Numbered from the stretch's first letter, positions 38,001 through 39,224 are shown. The stretch is DNA of 64,000 nt from Pectinophora gossypiella (GCF_024362695.1 NC_065414.1:3923501-3987500); one strand, 5' to 3'. Numbers and translations: made by a program. Notes: a model not told the origin generated them from the sequence alone.

Positions 38001-39148
38001 TTAAGAGTTCATTGTACTCCGACCAGAACTTAGAGACAAATAGATTATATAAGGCGTCTTATTATGCTCCTACCTTACCGGGTGAGCCCTCAGCGCTCCC
38101 CATTTGTCTGGCCAAGTAGTTAATGCCATTCGCGGCAAATCTCCAATAAGACACGTCAAAAAACGGTGTACCTACCTATTTCTTACTTGTTAATAAGTAT
38201 TACGAGGTTAGGTATATTATAGCCTCACGGTGTAACGTAATTTTGAAATCGAAACGCCATTGTTAGGTTATCTGGACGACTGGAGGCTCAAATACAGATA
38301 GTTACGTGATACTTTTGAAGAATTTTGTATTAAAATTATATCACACACTAATGCAAAAAATACGAGTGTGTAAAGTTTTAGAATTTGCGCTAACAGAAAC
38401 AGAATAAAATAGTGAAAACCCACTTGAAACACGAAATGTGTTTAACGCAATTATGAATAGCCCACGTTTTTATAAAAAGCATATACCCTTTGTTACATTC
38501 ATTTATAATGTAAAGAGATCTGAAAACGTATAAAATGTACCTTAAGAACATTTTCAAAGGCAAACTCCAGTATAAACTTAGGTATATTACATACCTTTAC
38601 GTAACTCAGACACTATTAACCACAGAGCATAGAAACGATGGAGATATGCCTTTAGTACAAAATTACACGAGTCTGCATTTCGACTATTAACTCACGTCGT
38701 CGTGTGAAGCGTCCGCACCAAGACAATTCTGGCTGCATCGATTTACCCGCCGCTCATTGCGGAGTATCACAAGCGGTAGTTGTGGTTGCGCCATACCAAA
38801 TAAGCAATGAATGACGTGGAAAGTTGTATCGATGGTTGCCTGAGTAAAACATTTCATTTTGTGCATATTTCGGTCCCACCAACTATGCTCCCGCGGCATC
38901 TCTCTTAATATAAACACTCCGTGCTTGTTAACCGTCCAACGAACAGGAAAGTTCCTTTACATCTGAGAGATTTAATTAAATCCTTCTTTCAGTTGAAGAT
39001 GAGGAAAGGAAAGCATCGACATCTGTATCCGAAGACTGAGTACTCTCAACTGACTAGTGTTGATGAAGACTTACTTCCCCTGACATCACCGACGACTATT
39101 CTGAAGGTGAAGGAGCAAGGTGTGAGTCAACTGGAGGAACCAACATAG
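1947..39148 (+). CDS. Fur2: Furin-like proprotein convertase 2, whole gene (12 coding exons)
   Basis: Ca-dependent subtilisin-like endoprotease of the secretory pathway that cleaves precursors after multibasic sites. Joining exons 1947-2099, 19603-19707, 27639-27770, 31727-31861, 32357-32664, 32735-34501, 34586-34701, 34811-34928, 34999-35553, 35720-35820, 37572-37750 and 38993-39148 gives one 1274-residue frame with GT-AG introns. Order: signal peptide about 1-18; pro-domain to Arg101 (RRTKR then Asp102, like human furin); catalytic domain with Asp161, His200, oxyanion Asn301 and Ser381; P domain about 456-594; ten Cys-rich furin repeats about 673-1160; membrane span about 1203-1223; 51-residue tail. 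Ten repeats plus a membrane anchor fit insect Furin-2 better than Furin-1. The start is Met at 1947: the frame has a stop at 1917 and no earlier ATG. Extra 5' UTR exons and alternative isoforms cannot be excluded. Confidence 0.95.
2576..2791. mobile_element. MITE-H1 hairpin copy
   Basis: A near-palindromic element. The left arm (AGGGTGTTAGTAACATC, AATCAGACCATGATTCT, TTTTCCGTCGCAAAAG) is the reverse complement of the right arm (GGAAATTCCACTTG, CAGAATTATGGTCTGAATC, GTCACTAACAC). No coding capacity; in Fur2 intron 1. Confidence 0.8.
2826..3036. mobile_element. MITE-H1 hairpin copy, adjacent to the previous one
   Basis: Second copy in the same hairpin layout, with GACATCATAACGATTACTG at the left and its inverted partner ending GATGTCACTAACACTC at the right. 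It lies only about 35 bp from the preceding copy. Confidence 0.78.
3722..3862 (-). repeat. SINE-E fragment
   Basis: Reverse complement of the SINE-E 3' part: CCTAATTGGGGTAGTCAGAG, CACGGAGCTTTCTGTTA and GGTGGTGAGCCGTA match the plus-strand copy at 22330-22545. Confidence 0.6.
4051..4356 (-). mobile_element. SINE-D, tRNA-Lys-like head
   Basis: Read on the minus strand it begins with a tRNA-like head whose A-box region reads TGGCCCAGTTAGTAGAACG and whose B box is GGTTCGAATCC. A body follows and ends at the segment GGTTAGGTAAGCGGACGCGG. The same body recurs at 16535, 17836, 35842 and 42625. Confidence 0.75.
5488..5594. repeat. Near-perfect palindrome flanked by TTAA
   Basis: Arms of about 45 bp (left TTAAAACACATAATAACGGG, right its exact reverse complement) around a short loop near 5535-5548. 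Both ends are TTAA, the target site of piggyBac-type transposases, so it may be a very short non-autonomous element. Confidence 0.7.
5820..6235 (+). pseudogene. LINE-X tail: end of reverse-transcriptase ORF and 3' UTR
   Basis: Frame 5820-5978 reads FYNKIPIDIQNLPFNCFK, one stop, then YYYKVSDYLEDMNAWD and a stop. This is a typical C-terminus of a Jockey/CR1-type non-LTR ORF2. The 3' UTR to 6235 contains GTGCCGAGG, TATACAGGTTGTGAGAAGC and ends GAATTTGAATTTG. A 5'-truncated dead copy; related 3' ends lie at 10139, 51715 and 58310. Confidence 0.75.
6475..6652 (+). pseudogene. RTE-like LINE C-terminus followed by (AG)n
   Basis: Reads KIEGKRGRGRPRITFMKQIK then VVSYREVKVLAGRREEWRLL, the Arg-rich end of an RTE-type ORF2. 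An (AG)11 microsatellite follows at about 6631-6652. A second, more broken copy is at 48415-48670. Confidence 0.7.
6955..7130 (+). repeat. Two copies of a LINE-like 3' end
   Basis: ATCAGGTGAGATTGTGGTCA and TGTGAGATTGAGGTCAAACG are each followed by A-rich tails, at about 6977-7026 and 7079-7124. The motif recurs widely at lepidopteran element 3' ends. Confidence 0.5.
7205..7575. other. GC-rich stretch of unknown nature
   Basis: Unusually GC-rich for the intron, with repeated CATGC and GCGAGGC words in both orientations (for example GCGAGGCATG and GAGGCGCATGCCTCGC). This suggests the subterminal part of a DNA transposon, but no clear terminal repeat was found. The overlapping short ORFs are not convincing genes. 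Confidence 0.35.
7610..7864 (+). pseudogene. RTE-like LINE ORF2 C-terminal fragment
   Basis: KKRKIAYLGHIIRNDRYQLL, GKIGERRRRGRRKKSWLRNI and REWTGVTTVEQLFHLASDR match the conserved tail of RTE-type ORF2 (the Y-LGH-IR and GRR-SWL-N blocks). Truncated at the 5' side, ending TAA at 7862 and then an AAG-rich tail. Confidence 0.8.
8372..8761 (+). pseudogene. 5'-truncated non-LTR retrotransposon with target duplication
   Basis: Open frame 8379-8714 reads RRDVTLLKYIFKVFRGQFTN to FRLFQSNWFLL and stops. This is the C-terminal end of a non-LTR ORF2, where RRD-LL-I-KVF-G is characteristic. The 3' UTR is short, with AAATAAATACATAAATAAAT. The flanking duplication TATTATGT is at 8364-8371 and 8762-8769, so this is a clean insertion in Fur2 intron 1. 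Confidence 0.8.
8846..9110 (+). mobile_element. SINE-E
   Basis: tRNA-like head with B box AGTTCGAATCCCGG, then TTGCACCAATGAGTTATTAA and TCTTAAGCGCAGTTTTCACT, and a tail with CGACTCGCCACCTATC and GTGTGGGTACTCAG. The same order is seen at 39225-39430. Confidence 0.65.
9440..9480 (-). repeat. Fragment of repeat G
   Basis: TTTGACGTGGGAGCGCTGAG and GGCTCTCACCCGGTGA match part of a repeat present at 29095-29180, 38075-38165, 45110-45200 and 52235-52315. Identity unknown. Confidence 0.5.
9488..9602. repeat. 13-bp minisatellite, about nine units
   Basis: Units close to AGCCCGCCGACAT repeat with few changes. Because 13 is not a multiple of three, translation gives a 39-nt periodicity (AISAGYVGGLSRR-like on the minus strand). 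Non-coding; GC-rich island in intron 1. Confidence 0.8.
10030..10318. repeat. SINE-E fragment, then LINE-X 3' end (minus strand)
   Basis: 10030-10135 carries GTGACGCGTGGGTACTCAG and GATGGATGTACCTCTGACT of SINE-E, plus strand. 10139-10318 is the LINE-X 3' UTR in reverse: CAAATTCAAAAATATC, CTGCAGCTTCTCACAACCTG, CGGCACAGGGCC. Confidence 0.65.
10532..10551. promoter_or_regulatory. 20-bp palindrome with CRE core in Fur2 intron 1
   Basis: TTCTGATGACGTCATCAGAA is a perfect palindrome centred on TGACGTCA, the consensus for CREB/ATF-type bZIP dimers. Function is inferred from the motif only; a 20-bp palindrome can occur by chance in AT-rich introns. Confidence 0.35.
10552..11650. other. Intron 1 stretch, nothing firmly recognised
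   Basis: AT-rich, no tRNA boxes, terminal repeats or RT-like frames found. Weak ORFs at 10666 and 11432 have no recognisable family signature. Confidence 0.35.
11660..11820. repeat. SINE-A 3' end (+) abutting SINE-C 3' part (-)
   Basis: GGCGGCTC, CCAGGGTTGATGAGGTTGGT and a tail AGAAGAAG are the SINE-A end. It is followed directly by CCCCTCAATCAACCGGAG and CACCACGCTGTCC from SINE-C in the opposite direction. Confidence 0.6.
11882..12024 (-). mobile_element. SINE-B, internally deleted
   Basis: Head GAGGAGCTCGGTGGCGCAGC (minus strand), a 5S-like segment with GGTCATTGGATGGGTGACCA, then a jump straight to the CATCATCAT tail. The shared core and most of the body are missing. Confidence 0.75.
12030..13120. 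other. Intron 1 stretch, nothing firmly recognised
   Basis: AT-rich. Inverted CCAAT-like boxes (GATTGG at 12436, CCATTGG at 12486) flank a GC-rich patch at 12420-12520, but no coding sequence or element could be tied to them. Confidence 0.3.
13125..13300 (+). repeat. GATGAT/(TG)n microsatellites and LINE 3' end
   Basis: GATGATGATG and (TG)n at about 13130-13178, then a LINE 3' UTR with TAAGGCCGCCCAAATTGTAC and CTGTGCAATAAAGTATATTT, closing with a repeated TTTGA tail. A related 3' end is at 31330-31440. Confidence 0.55.
13382..13664 (-). mobile_element. SINE-A, partly diverged
   Basis: On the minus strand the head is GGCCTCCGTGGTCCAGTAGT with B box GGGTTCGAATCCC, then CAGGCTGATCACCTGATTGT and the 3' end CAGGGTTGATGAGG to AGAAGA. 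The central core is degraded in this copy. Confidence 0.75.
14131..14790. mobile_element. Large foldback element (about 230-bp inverted arms)
   Basis: Arm 14261-14491 is inverted at 14552-14780 around a 60-bp loop. Conserved words include GACTAGTCGGAAACTACCTT and TTACTATGGAATTTGTATGA. Inner arms are GC-rich (CGCCGCGCGG). The outer 14131-14220 also matches 27926-28005, where only one arm is present. No ORF; a non-autonomous DNA element. Confidence 0.8.
14800..14860 (-). repeat. tRNA-like SINE head fragment
   Basis: On the minus strand GATAGCCCAGTTGAGAGAAT resembles an A box, followed downstream by GCGAATTCGAATCACCG near the B-box position. The body is not recognised. Confidence 0.4.
15078..15450 (+). 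pseudogene. RTE-like LINE C-terminus with 3' UTR-like sequence
   Basis: 15091-15240 reads GHRRRGRPQKRWRDDLDGSR, then WIEFAQNRDTRKDIGEALAQ and QW, the standard RTE ORF2 end (GRP-RW-DD to A-QW). The 3' side has GGTGTCACACCACATTTAG and ends in a degenerate ATAATAAT tail near 15440. Confidence 0.7.
15600..16075 (+). repeat. Repeat F, unclassified
   Basis: A GC-rich block with GGGTAGTGGTGTTCCACTTG, CCCTAGTTCAGGTTCCGG and CCCTCTGGGGCCGGGTTAA. A shorter related piece is at 43580-43690 (ATAGGGCAGTGGTTTTCC). Recurrence supports a mobile origin; no coding or terminal repeat seen. Confidence 0.45.
16265..16480 (+). mobile_element. SINE-A, 3'-truncated
   Basis: Head GCCTCCGCGGTTCACTGGTT with a mutated B box (GGGTTCGTATCAC), then GATTTATTATCCCTAG and a degraded core GTGGTTCGGAGGACGCGTTA. 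The usual 3' half is missing. Confidence 0.7.
16535..16815 (+). mobile_element. SINE-D, plus orientation, head degraded
   Basis: Body CACATTCCCGAGAAATGCAT, CCTAACCTGTATTGGGCTGG, CTTCAGGTTAGGTAAGCGGA and a GGATGATGATG-like tail match SINE-D. The tRNA-like head is reduced to a stub near 16540. Confidence 0.7.
17295..17490. mobile_element. MITE-H1 hairpin copy
   Basis: ACAAGGTGTTAGTGACATCG and CGAATACTAAGGGGGATCAA are mirrored by GAAAATTCCACTTGATGTCA and GATGTCACTAACACCCTGTA. The left arm is shortened. Confidence 0.78.
17520..17672. mobile_element. MITE-H2
   Basis: Begins GATGTACAGTCATGAGCATT and ends CATATTAATGCTCGTGACCG, imperfect terminal inverted repeats about 30 bp long. A second, deleted copy is at 28200-28316. 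Confidence 0.65.
17836..18176 (-). mobile_element. SINE-D, near full length
   Basis: Minus-strand head GAGCCGTGGTAGCCCAGTTG and GGTAGAATGTTTGCC with B box GATTCGAATCC, then the full body to GGTTAGCGGACCCTGCG and a GGATAATGCTAGGAT end. The best SINE-D reference in this window. Confidence 0.8.
18330..18405. repeat. One arm of the hairpin element seen at 40138
   Basis: ATAGCAATATTGCTTTCGTA, GTGAATTGCTTCAATGCGGC and CATTTTGTCCCCCC match the right arm of the 40138-40303 hairpin. Confidence 0.55.
18500..18845. other. Unclassified block with a 110-codon open frame
   Basis: The frame 18511-18843 has no recognised domain, ends in IN I-stop, and lies in Fur2 intron 1. Base composition shifts toward GC between 18500 and 18620. 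I see nothing that supports a host gene; it may be part of a mobile element. Confidence 0.3.
18850..19590. other. Intron 1 end, nothing firmly recognised
   Basis: AT-rich, leading to the acceptor of Fur2 exon 2 at 19602. A SINE-A scrap at about 19160-19240 (GGTCATTTACCTCACAGCCC) is the only recognisable piece. Confidence 0.35.
19603..19707 (+). CDS. Fur2: Fur2 exon 2: middle of pro-domain
   Basis: Codes for residues 52-86, phase 0 to phase 0, between acceptor TTGTTACAG and donor CAG|GTAAGT. It holds the pro-domain middle, with SHSHVSKRSP where human furin has its second, pH-gated pro-peptide cleavage site. Lys68-Arg69-Ser70 aligns with the human KR-S, and His63 falls where the human pH-sensor histidine sits, six residues before the cleaved Arg. 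The exon lies 17.5 kb from exon 1. It has no start codon, so only splicing phase and homology reveal it. Confidence 0.9.
19835..20145 (+). mobile_element. SINE-B, full length, with target duplication
   Basis: Head GAGGAGCTCGGTGGCGCAGC, 5S-like GAAGTTAAGCAAC, core GCTTCGGAAGGCACGTTAAG, 3' part CCCTATCCATCCATAGGGAA and a GATGATGATG tail. Direct repeats ATTCAGGTAAA at 19835-19845 and 20135-20145 mark the insertion. Confidence 0.9.
20305..20392. repeat. MITE-H1, right arm only
   Basis: AAAATTGCACTTGATATCAA, CAGAATTATGGTCGGAATCA and GATGTCACTAACACCATATA are the right arm of H1 without its partner. Confidence 0.7.
20410..20645 (+). pseudogene. LINE C-terminal remnant (type ending VCQDRSKWNS)
   Basis: GWQRKTSKDIDQ, TLNRRACIKRLMNMEEAREV and CQDRSKRNSKVSSYLGEK then stop, followed by GGCGTGAGTTTATGTATGTG. 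The same protein end and 3' sequence recur at 28316-28500 and as short 3' stubs at 21984, 27190, 31232 and 54728. Confidence 0.7.
20990..21291 (-). mobile_element. SINE-C with head
   Basis: On the minus strand: head GCCTTCTGTGGTCTAGTGGT and B box GGTTCGATTCCCG, then GAGACTGTCGTTTG, a changed core (CGTGCTGCAGAGGGCACTAT) and 3' end GAGGAGGCCTGTGCC. A (GATA)n microsatellite follows at 21361-21380. Confidence 0.75.
21827..21900. repeat. Perfect hairpin
   Basis: TAATCGGAATTGTAAATTAC with GATTATT is repeated as its reverse complement after a short ATT/TGTGTAAAATTC loop. Arms are about 27 bp with no mismatches. Confidence 0.75.
21984..22070 (-). repeat. LINE 3' stub
   Basis: ACATACATACATAAACTCAC, GCCTATTTCCCACCG, AGCAGAGACTATGGAATTCC and ATTTGCTTCGATCCTAACA are the reverse complement of the 3' end at 54728-54815. 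Such stubs are very short 5' truncations. Confidence 0.65.
22080..22320. repeat. LINE 3' ends: minus-strand stub, then plus-strand tail
   Basis: 22085-22145 (AATACTTTATTGCACAACGA) is a minus-strand 3' stub also found at 48717. 22196-22320 (GGTTGGCTGGAAGAGATCTC, AGAGATAAGTCCACCC, GTGCAATAAAGTATATTAAA) is a plus-strand 3' UTR typical of lepidopteran Jockey/CR1-like elements. Confidence 0.65.
22330..22545 (+). mobile_element. SINE-E, 5'-truncated
   Basis: Starts near TTAATTTATCTTAAATACAG, then ACGGCGTATGGCTCACCACC, AACCTCGGTGAGGCGTGGGT and GACTACCCCAATTGGGATAT. Confidence 0.65.
22557..22660 (+). mobile_element. SINE-A head only
   Basis: ACCTCCGTGGTCCAGTGGTT, GGTTCGATGCCCAGTGGGGA and ATCACAAAAATTACTTTGTG; the element then breaks off into unrelated AT-rich sequence. 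Confidence 0.7.
23175..23769. repeat. 145-bp tandem repeat, 5' part
   Basis: Units contain ATTTACCCGTTAAGTCA, GACAAACAATATAGTGTTTA and TAATTTCATACACA. One clean unit spans 23621-23765. An earlier unit is split by a SINE-A, and the array resumes at 26314 after the LTR element. Confidence 0.8.
23219..23542 (+). mobile_element. SINE-A, full length, with 9-bp target duplication
   Basis: Head GCCTCCGTGGTCCAGTGGTT, B box GGGTTCGAATTCC, body GTTATGACATTACAGGCTGA, core GCTTCGGAAGGCACGTTAAG, 3' part TTTGGCGGCTCAATAATGAC and tail AGAAAAAGAAG. Direct repeats ATTGCTGAA at 23210-23218 and 23543-23551. It sits inside a tandem-repeat unit. Confidence 0.92.
23770..24004 (+). repeat. 5' LTR of Ty3/gypsy-type element
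   Basis: 235 bp starting ATGTAGGGACACACAGTGTA, with AATAAATGTGCAGTG as a probable poly(A) region. Identical to the 3' LTR except one base near the end (ACACTAA against ACTCTAA). Flanked by AGTG (23766-23769). A primer-binding-like TGGTGACCCC lies just inside. Confidence 0.9.
24188..24320 (+). pseudogene. gag N-terminal fragment
   Basis: MPGNTPPPPPVEP then ISNRIANFWTDQPRAWFVHA. The F-W-D-P-WF-AE pattern is the gag start of insect Ty3/gypsy elements. The coding match stops near 24320, where the sequence jumps into RNase H. Confidence 0.8.
24321..24684 (+). pseudogene. RNase H fragment of pol (misplaced)
   Basis: LQQQRNGHWKPLGYYSKKLT, TYDRELLAIYMCIKHFR, VYSDHKPLSFAF and NDNIVADALSRI are the RNase H domain that normally follows RT. 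Here it lies upstream of RT. Confidence 0.9.
24791..25278 (+). pseudogene. Reverse-transcriptase C-part of pol, circularly permuted
   Basis: LGRLNEYGITINVSKCAFG, IEFLGHEVSTEGIKPLDDKV and RRFLGMINFYRPHIPGA are RT fingers/thumb motifs, reaching LMTDASNTC. Next comes DDEEEHKKHLRQV, which should precede LGRLNEYG. The 11-mer TACGTCAAGTC bounds the block at 24791-24801 and 25250-25260. Confidence 0.88.
25438..25722 (+). CDS. Small myristoylation-motif membrane ORF of the LTR element
   Basis: From Met at 25438, 94 residues. It starts MGNPESK, matching the N-myristoylation pattern (Gly2, Ser6). VVIAQVGANDANATA follows, then a hydrophobic span LLSVFLICIIVIVGLVLM, then CRRCGQQAR. It ends at TAG 25722 upstream of the polypurine tract. 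An ATG at 25420 is also in frame but would bury the MG. I recognise similar small ORFs near the 3' end of some insect retrotransposons; function unknown. An env remnant is an alternative. Confidence 0.6.
   Translation: MGNPESKNEEVVIAQVGANDANATATMEKKVELLSVFLICIIVIVGLVLMSKGCRRCGQQARSAIVKDMVSSMERGALAVAATAHPVSERVPTF
26060..26078 (+). promoter_or_regulatory. Polypurine tract of the LTR element
   Basis: GGAGATGGAGGGGGAATG directly abuts the 3' LTR, as expected for the plus-strand primer of reverse transcription. Confidence 0.8.
26079..26313 (+). repeat. 3' LTR of Ty3/gypsy-type element
   Basis: 235 bp, one mismatch to the 5' LTR, followed by the target duplication AGTG (26314-26317) and then the 145-bp tandem repeat resuming in register. 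Confidence 0.9.
26314..26500. repeat. 145-bp tandem repeat, 3' part
   Basis: Unit 26314-26458 matches 23621-23765, followed by a partial unit starting AGTGTTTGGAGTTTATACGA. Confidence 0.8.
26617..27290 (-). repeat. Three minus-strand LINE 3' stubs with AT-rich gaps
   Basis: 26617-26660 (CAATACAAAAACTCTTTATTG); 26985-27060 (ATCATTTATTGCAAGTCACA, GCCCCGTTGGGGCACGG); 27190-27285 (CATACATAAACTCACGCC, CCATTTGCTTCGATCCTGAC). Each is the reverse of a LINE 3' end. Nothing else seen between them. Confidence 0.55.
27392..27475 (+). other. tRNA-Gln-like sequence followed by a T run
   Basis: CGGTGGTGTAATGGTTAACA resembles the tRNA-Gln 5' part and A box; GGGTTCAAGTCCCG is a good B box. The outer stem GACCCGG/CCGAGTC pairs in six of seven positions. 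TTTTTTTTT follows as a Pol III stop. The anticodon arm is poorly formed, so a tRNA pseudogene or SINE head is more likely than a working tRNA. Confidence 0.5.
27639..27770 (+). CDS. Fur2: Fur2 exon 3: activation site and start of mature enzyme
   Basis: Codes for residues 87-130, phase 0 on both sides, acceptor TTGTTCAG and donor TTG|GTAAGT. It contains RRTKR at 97-101, the autocatalytic activation site, so the mature enzyme starts at Asp102. It ends in FPDPLFKEQWYL, the conserved segment before the catalytic domain proper. Exon bases 1-6 are GTAAGA, so the acceptor plus exon start also reads as a recursive splice site (see findings). Skipping this exon would keep the frame but delete the activation site. 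Confidence 0.93.
27926..28135 (+). mobile_element. Single-arm relative of the 14131 foldback
   Basis: ATTATGAAATTTTGATTACT, AAATTCCATAGTAATTTC and TTTGACTAGTTGGAAACTAG follow the order of 14131-14390. The inverted second arm is missing. Lies just after Fur2 exon 3. Confidence 0.65.
28200..28500 (+). repeat. MITE-H2 (deleted) then LINE C-terminal remnant
   Basis: 28200-28316 has TGTACAGTCATGAGCAATAT and TACTCGTGACCGTACAT. The following frame to 28481 reads TLNRRPCMKSLKRVDDAKVV and CQDRSKWNSLVSAYPTRK, then stop and GGCGTGATCTTATGTGTG, matching the remnant at 20410. Confidence 0.65.
28632..28912 (+). mobile_element. SINE-B, small deletion in the 3' half
   Basis: Head GAGGAGCTCGGTGGCGCAGC, GGATGGGTGACCAC, core GCTTCGGAAGGCACGTTAAG and a GATGATGATGATG tail. 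It lacks the segment between CACTGGG and CCCGATCTCC. AATTCT flanks both ends, a possible short duplication. Confidence 0.88.
29095..29186. repeat. Repeat G
   Basis: AAGTCACGCCAAAAAAAATA, GGCCAGACAAATGGGAAGCA and CTGAGGGCTCCCATCC. It recurs at five places with a poly(A)-like stretch after GTCACG, so it may be a 3' end of a retroelement. Confidence 0.5.
29187..29671. mobile_element. TIR element, 485 bp
   Basis: Imperfect inverted ends of about 65 bp: left CCAGATCGTAGAAT and ATTTCATGACGTGTTTGACC; right, reversed, CCAGATCTTCGAATCGATC and ATTTCATGATGTGCTCAAAC. ATTTCATGAAAT palindromes recur inside. No ORF. In Fur2 intron 3. Confidence 0.6.
29700..29835 (-). repeat. SINE-E fragment
   Basis: CTCAATTGATGTCAGACGTA, CTTACATCCGTCGCAAGA and CACTGAGCTGTCTGTTAGAC are the reversed 3' half of SINE-E. 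Confidence 0.6.
30440..31235 (+). mobile_element. SINE-E interrupted by a 651-bp TIR element
   Basis: SINE-E stops at GCGCCGGTTCAAATC (30476) and resumes AAATCCCAGTACCGGGGTTG (31128). Between them, 30477-31127 begins GGGATTCTCTTAAAATGC and ends GCGTAAAAATAGAGAACC, imperfect inverted ends. AAATC is duplicated at both sides. The insert is rich in CATAAT words and holds no recognisable protein. Confidence 0.6.
31232..31440. repeat. Two LINE 3' ends, opposite directions
   Basis: 31236-31320 (minus): GATCACGCCTATTTCTCGTT and GGAATTCCACTTACAATTCT. 31330-31440 (plus): GAGCTGCCTAAATTGTACTG and CTATGCAATAAAGTAAGTAT with a TTTGATTTGAT tail. Confidence 0.55.
31526..31672 (-). mobile_element. SINE-D head, 3'-truncated
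   Basis: On the minus strand AATAGCCCAGTTGGTAGAAC, then B box GGTTCGAATCC and the first part of the body (TCACGTGCTCAGTGGTGAAG). It ends 54 bp before Fur2 exon 4. Confidence 0.7.
31727..31861 (+). CDS. Fur2: Fur2 exon 4: catalytic aspartate
   Basis: Codes for residues 131-175, phase 0 on both sides, acceptor TCTTTTCAG and donor TAC|GTAATA. It begins NGGAADGLDMN, which joins exon 3 as the conserved WYL-NGG block. It holds the catalytic-Asp motif ILDDGIQPNHPDL; the first Asp of the pair is residue 161. The donor GTAATA is weaker than the other donors in this gene. Confidence 0.95.
31970..32215 (+). repeat. Common arthropod 'TTGCCCGCGACTTCG' repeat in intron 4
   Basis: TAGCTTTTGCCCGCGACTTC, TCCGCGTGGCG, CCTATCCAAATTTCAAG and CAGTCAGTCAGTTTCTCTTT follow the order of a repeat that is frequent in insect genomes. 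It sits between the exons carrying the catalytic Asp and His. Confidence 0.65.
32357..32664 (+). CDS. Fur2: Fur2 exon 5: catalytic histidine
   Basis: Codes for residues 176-277 plus two bases of Arg278. The motif NKHGTRCAGEVAA carries catalytic His200. VGGVRMLDG and YSASWGPEDDGKTVDGPG are substrate- and calcium-binding blocks conserved across furins. Acceptor ATATTCTAG, donor AG|GTATTA. The exon is clearly more GC-rich than the introns on either side. The segment between the DP start and the catalytic His is of family-typical length. Confidence 0.95.
32735..34501 (+). CDS. Fur2: Fur2 exon 6: oxyanion Asn, catalytic Ser, P domain, first Cys-rich repeats
   Basis: A long 1767-nt exon for residues 278-867. 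WASGNGG gives oxyanion Asn301 and HTGTSASAPLAAG gives nucleophile Ser381. The gap between them is 80 residues against 73 in human furin, the extra length lying near TPGRDKSVATVDMDVQ. The P domain (about 456-594) ends at LIFYGTA; it has RGN at 516-518 where most convertases have RGD. A polar linker (about 595-672) leads into Cys673 and four furin-like repeats. The frame stays open upstream of 32735 into intron 5, so the nominal ORF start at 32676 is not a real start. Confidence 0.95.
34586..34701 (+). CDS. Fur2: Fur2 exon 7: fifth Cys-rich repeat
   Basis: Completes Pro867 and codes to the first base of Ser906. The cysteine pattern is unusually tight (CSICTCAVCSVC), so this is the least regular of the ten repeats. 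Acceptor AATTGTAG, donor A|GTGAGT. Only this phase joins the CLP end of exon 6 to the rest of the Cys-rich domain; the other frames are not Cys-rich. Confidence 0.85.
34750..34810 (+). repeat. Tandem 30-bp duplication of the intron 7 acceptor region
   Basis: TGAATATCTAATCATGTTTA plus CGTTTTATAG (34750-34779) is repeated as TGAATATCTAATCATGTTTA plus CGTTTTACAG (34781-34810). Only the second AG keeps the Fur2 frame. Confidence 0.85.
34811..34928 (+). CDS. Fur2: Fur2 exon 8: sixth Cys-rich repeat
   Basis: Residues 906-945 in frame EYFEGGRCKNCHSTCEKCSG, a regular furin repeat. Acceptor TTTTACAG, donor AG|GTAAGG. Another frame runs open from an apparent start at 34811 through intron 8, but it is not Cys-rich here and is a shadow. 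The acceptor region is tandemly duplicated (34750-34810). Confidence 0.88.
34999..35553 (+). CDS. Fur2: Fur2 exon 9: Cys-rich repeats 7 to 10
   Basis: Residues 945-1130, four furin-like repeats of the CxxCxxxCxxCxG type (CSKCPHTCSSC, CSKCYLSCETCTG, CRRCHHYCQDCHG, CRPCHDSCRSCSG). Acceptor GGTTTCAG, donor AG|GTAAGC. In this family the repeats act in protein contacts and cell-surface or matrix tethering, as in PC5 and PACE4. Confidence 0.93.
35720..35820 (+). CDS. Fur2: Fur2 exon 10: end of Cys-rich domain
   Basis: Residues 1130-1164, a half-repeat with CLPCC, CCHC and one glycosylation sequon (NQT). Acceptor GTGTTGCAG, donor G|GTAAGT, phase 1, which fits only exon 11. It closes the lumenal Cys-rich region before the membrane anchor. 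Confidence 0.88.
35842..36085 (-). mobile_element. SINE-D with internal deletion, in intron 10
   Basis: GGGTCCGCTTACCTAACCTG, AGCCACTGTCTGTCTGACCT, GGTTTCCTCACGATGTTTTC and a broken B box (GGATTCGAACTTATG). Confidence 0.7.
36090..37520. other. Rest of intron 10: SINE-C tail and repeat I
   Basis: 36885-36950 holds the SINE-C 3' end (GTCCAGCAGTGGGACATTTA). 36985-37140 (GCTATGTCGCCATTGACTGT, TTGGCGACGCTTTGGC, TGGCGACGTCGCTGGCGACG) is shared with 44205-44350. The remainder is AT-rich without recognised content. Confidence 0.5.
37572..37750 (+). CDS. Fur2: Fur2 exon 11: juxtamembrane stem and transmembrane span
   Basis: Residues 1164-1223. Starts GGCLNGSSAGKRR; ends in the hydrophobic span NILVTAASTLLVMLAIVIVL. 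Acceptor TTTCTTACAG, donor ATG|GTAATA. Lys-Arg-Arg at 1174-1176 is a basic triplet in the lumenal stem. If the donor is not used, the frame continues ten residues (VIPFLFYPVG) to a stop at 37781, which would give a tail-less form. Confidence 0.88.
37784..38992. other. Intron 11 with repeat G
   Basis: 38075-38165 is repeat G (GGGTGAGCCCTCAGCGCTCC, AATAAGACACGTCAAAAAAC). Nothing else recognised; a 76-codon minus frame at 38687 has no family signature. Confidence 0.45.
38993..39148 (+). CDS. Fur2: Fur2 exon 12: cytoplasmic tail and stop
   Basis: Residues 1224-1274 and TAG. Acceptor TTCTTTCAG, phase 0. The basic stretch KMRKGKHRH right after the span acts as a stop-transfer signal. Sorting motifs visible are YSQL at 1240 (YxxPhi type) and DEDLL at 1247 (DxxLL type, the acidic-dileucine form bound by GGA adaptors). 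No long Ser-acidic cluster of the human furin kind is present. A candidate poly(A) signal AATAAA lies at 39463, beyond a SINE-E copy. Confidence 0.9.
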   Translation: MKMRKGKHRHLYPKTEYSQLTSVDEDLLPLTSPTTILKVKEQGVSQLEEPT

Positions 39149-39224
39149 CAACCTTATGTATAACAATGTAAATCGTAAATTACCTCTCTGTAGACATTCT
39201 ATTAACAAGTCACTGTAGACATGT

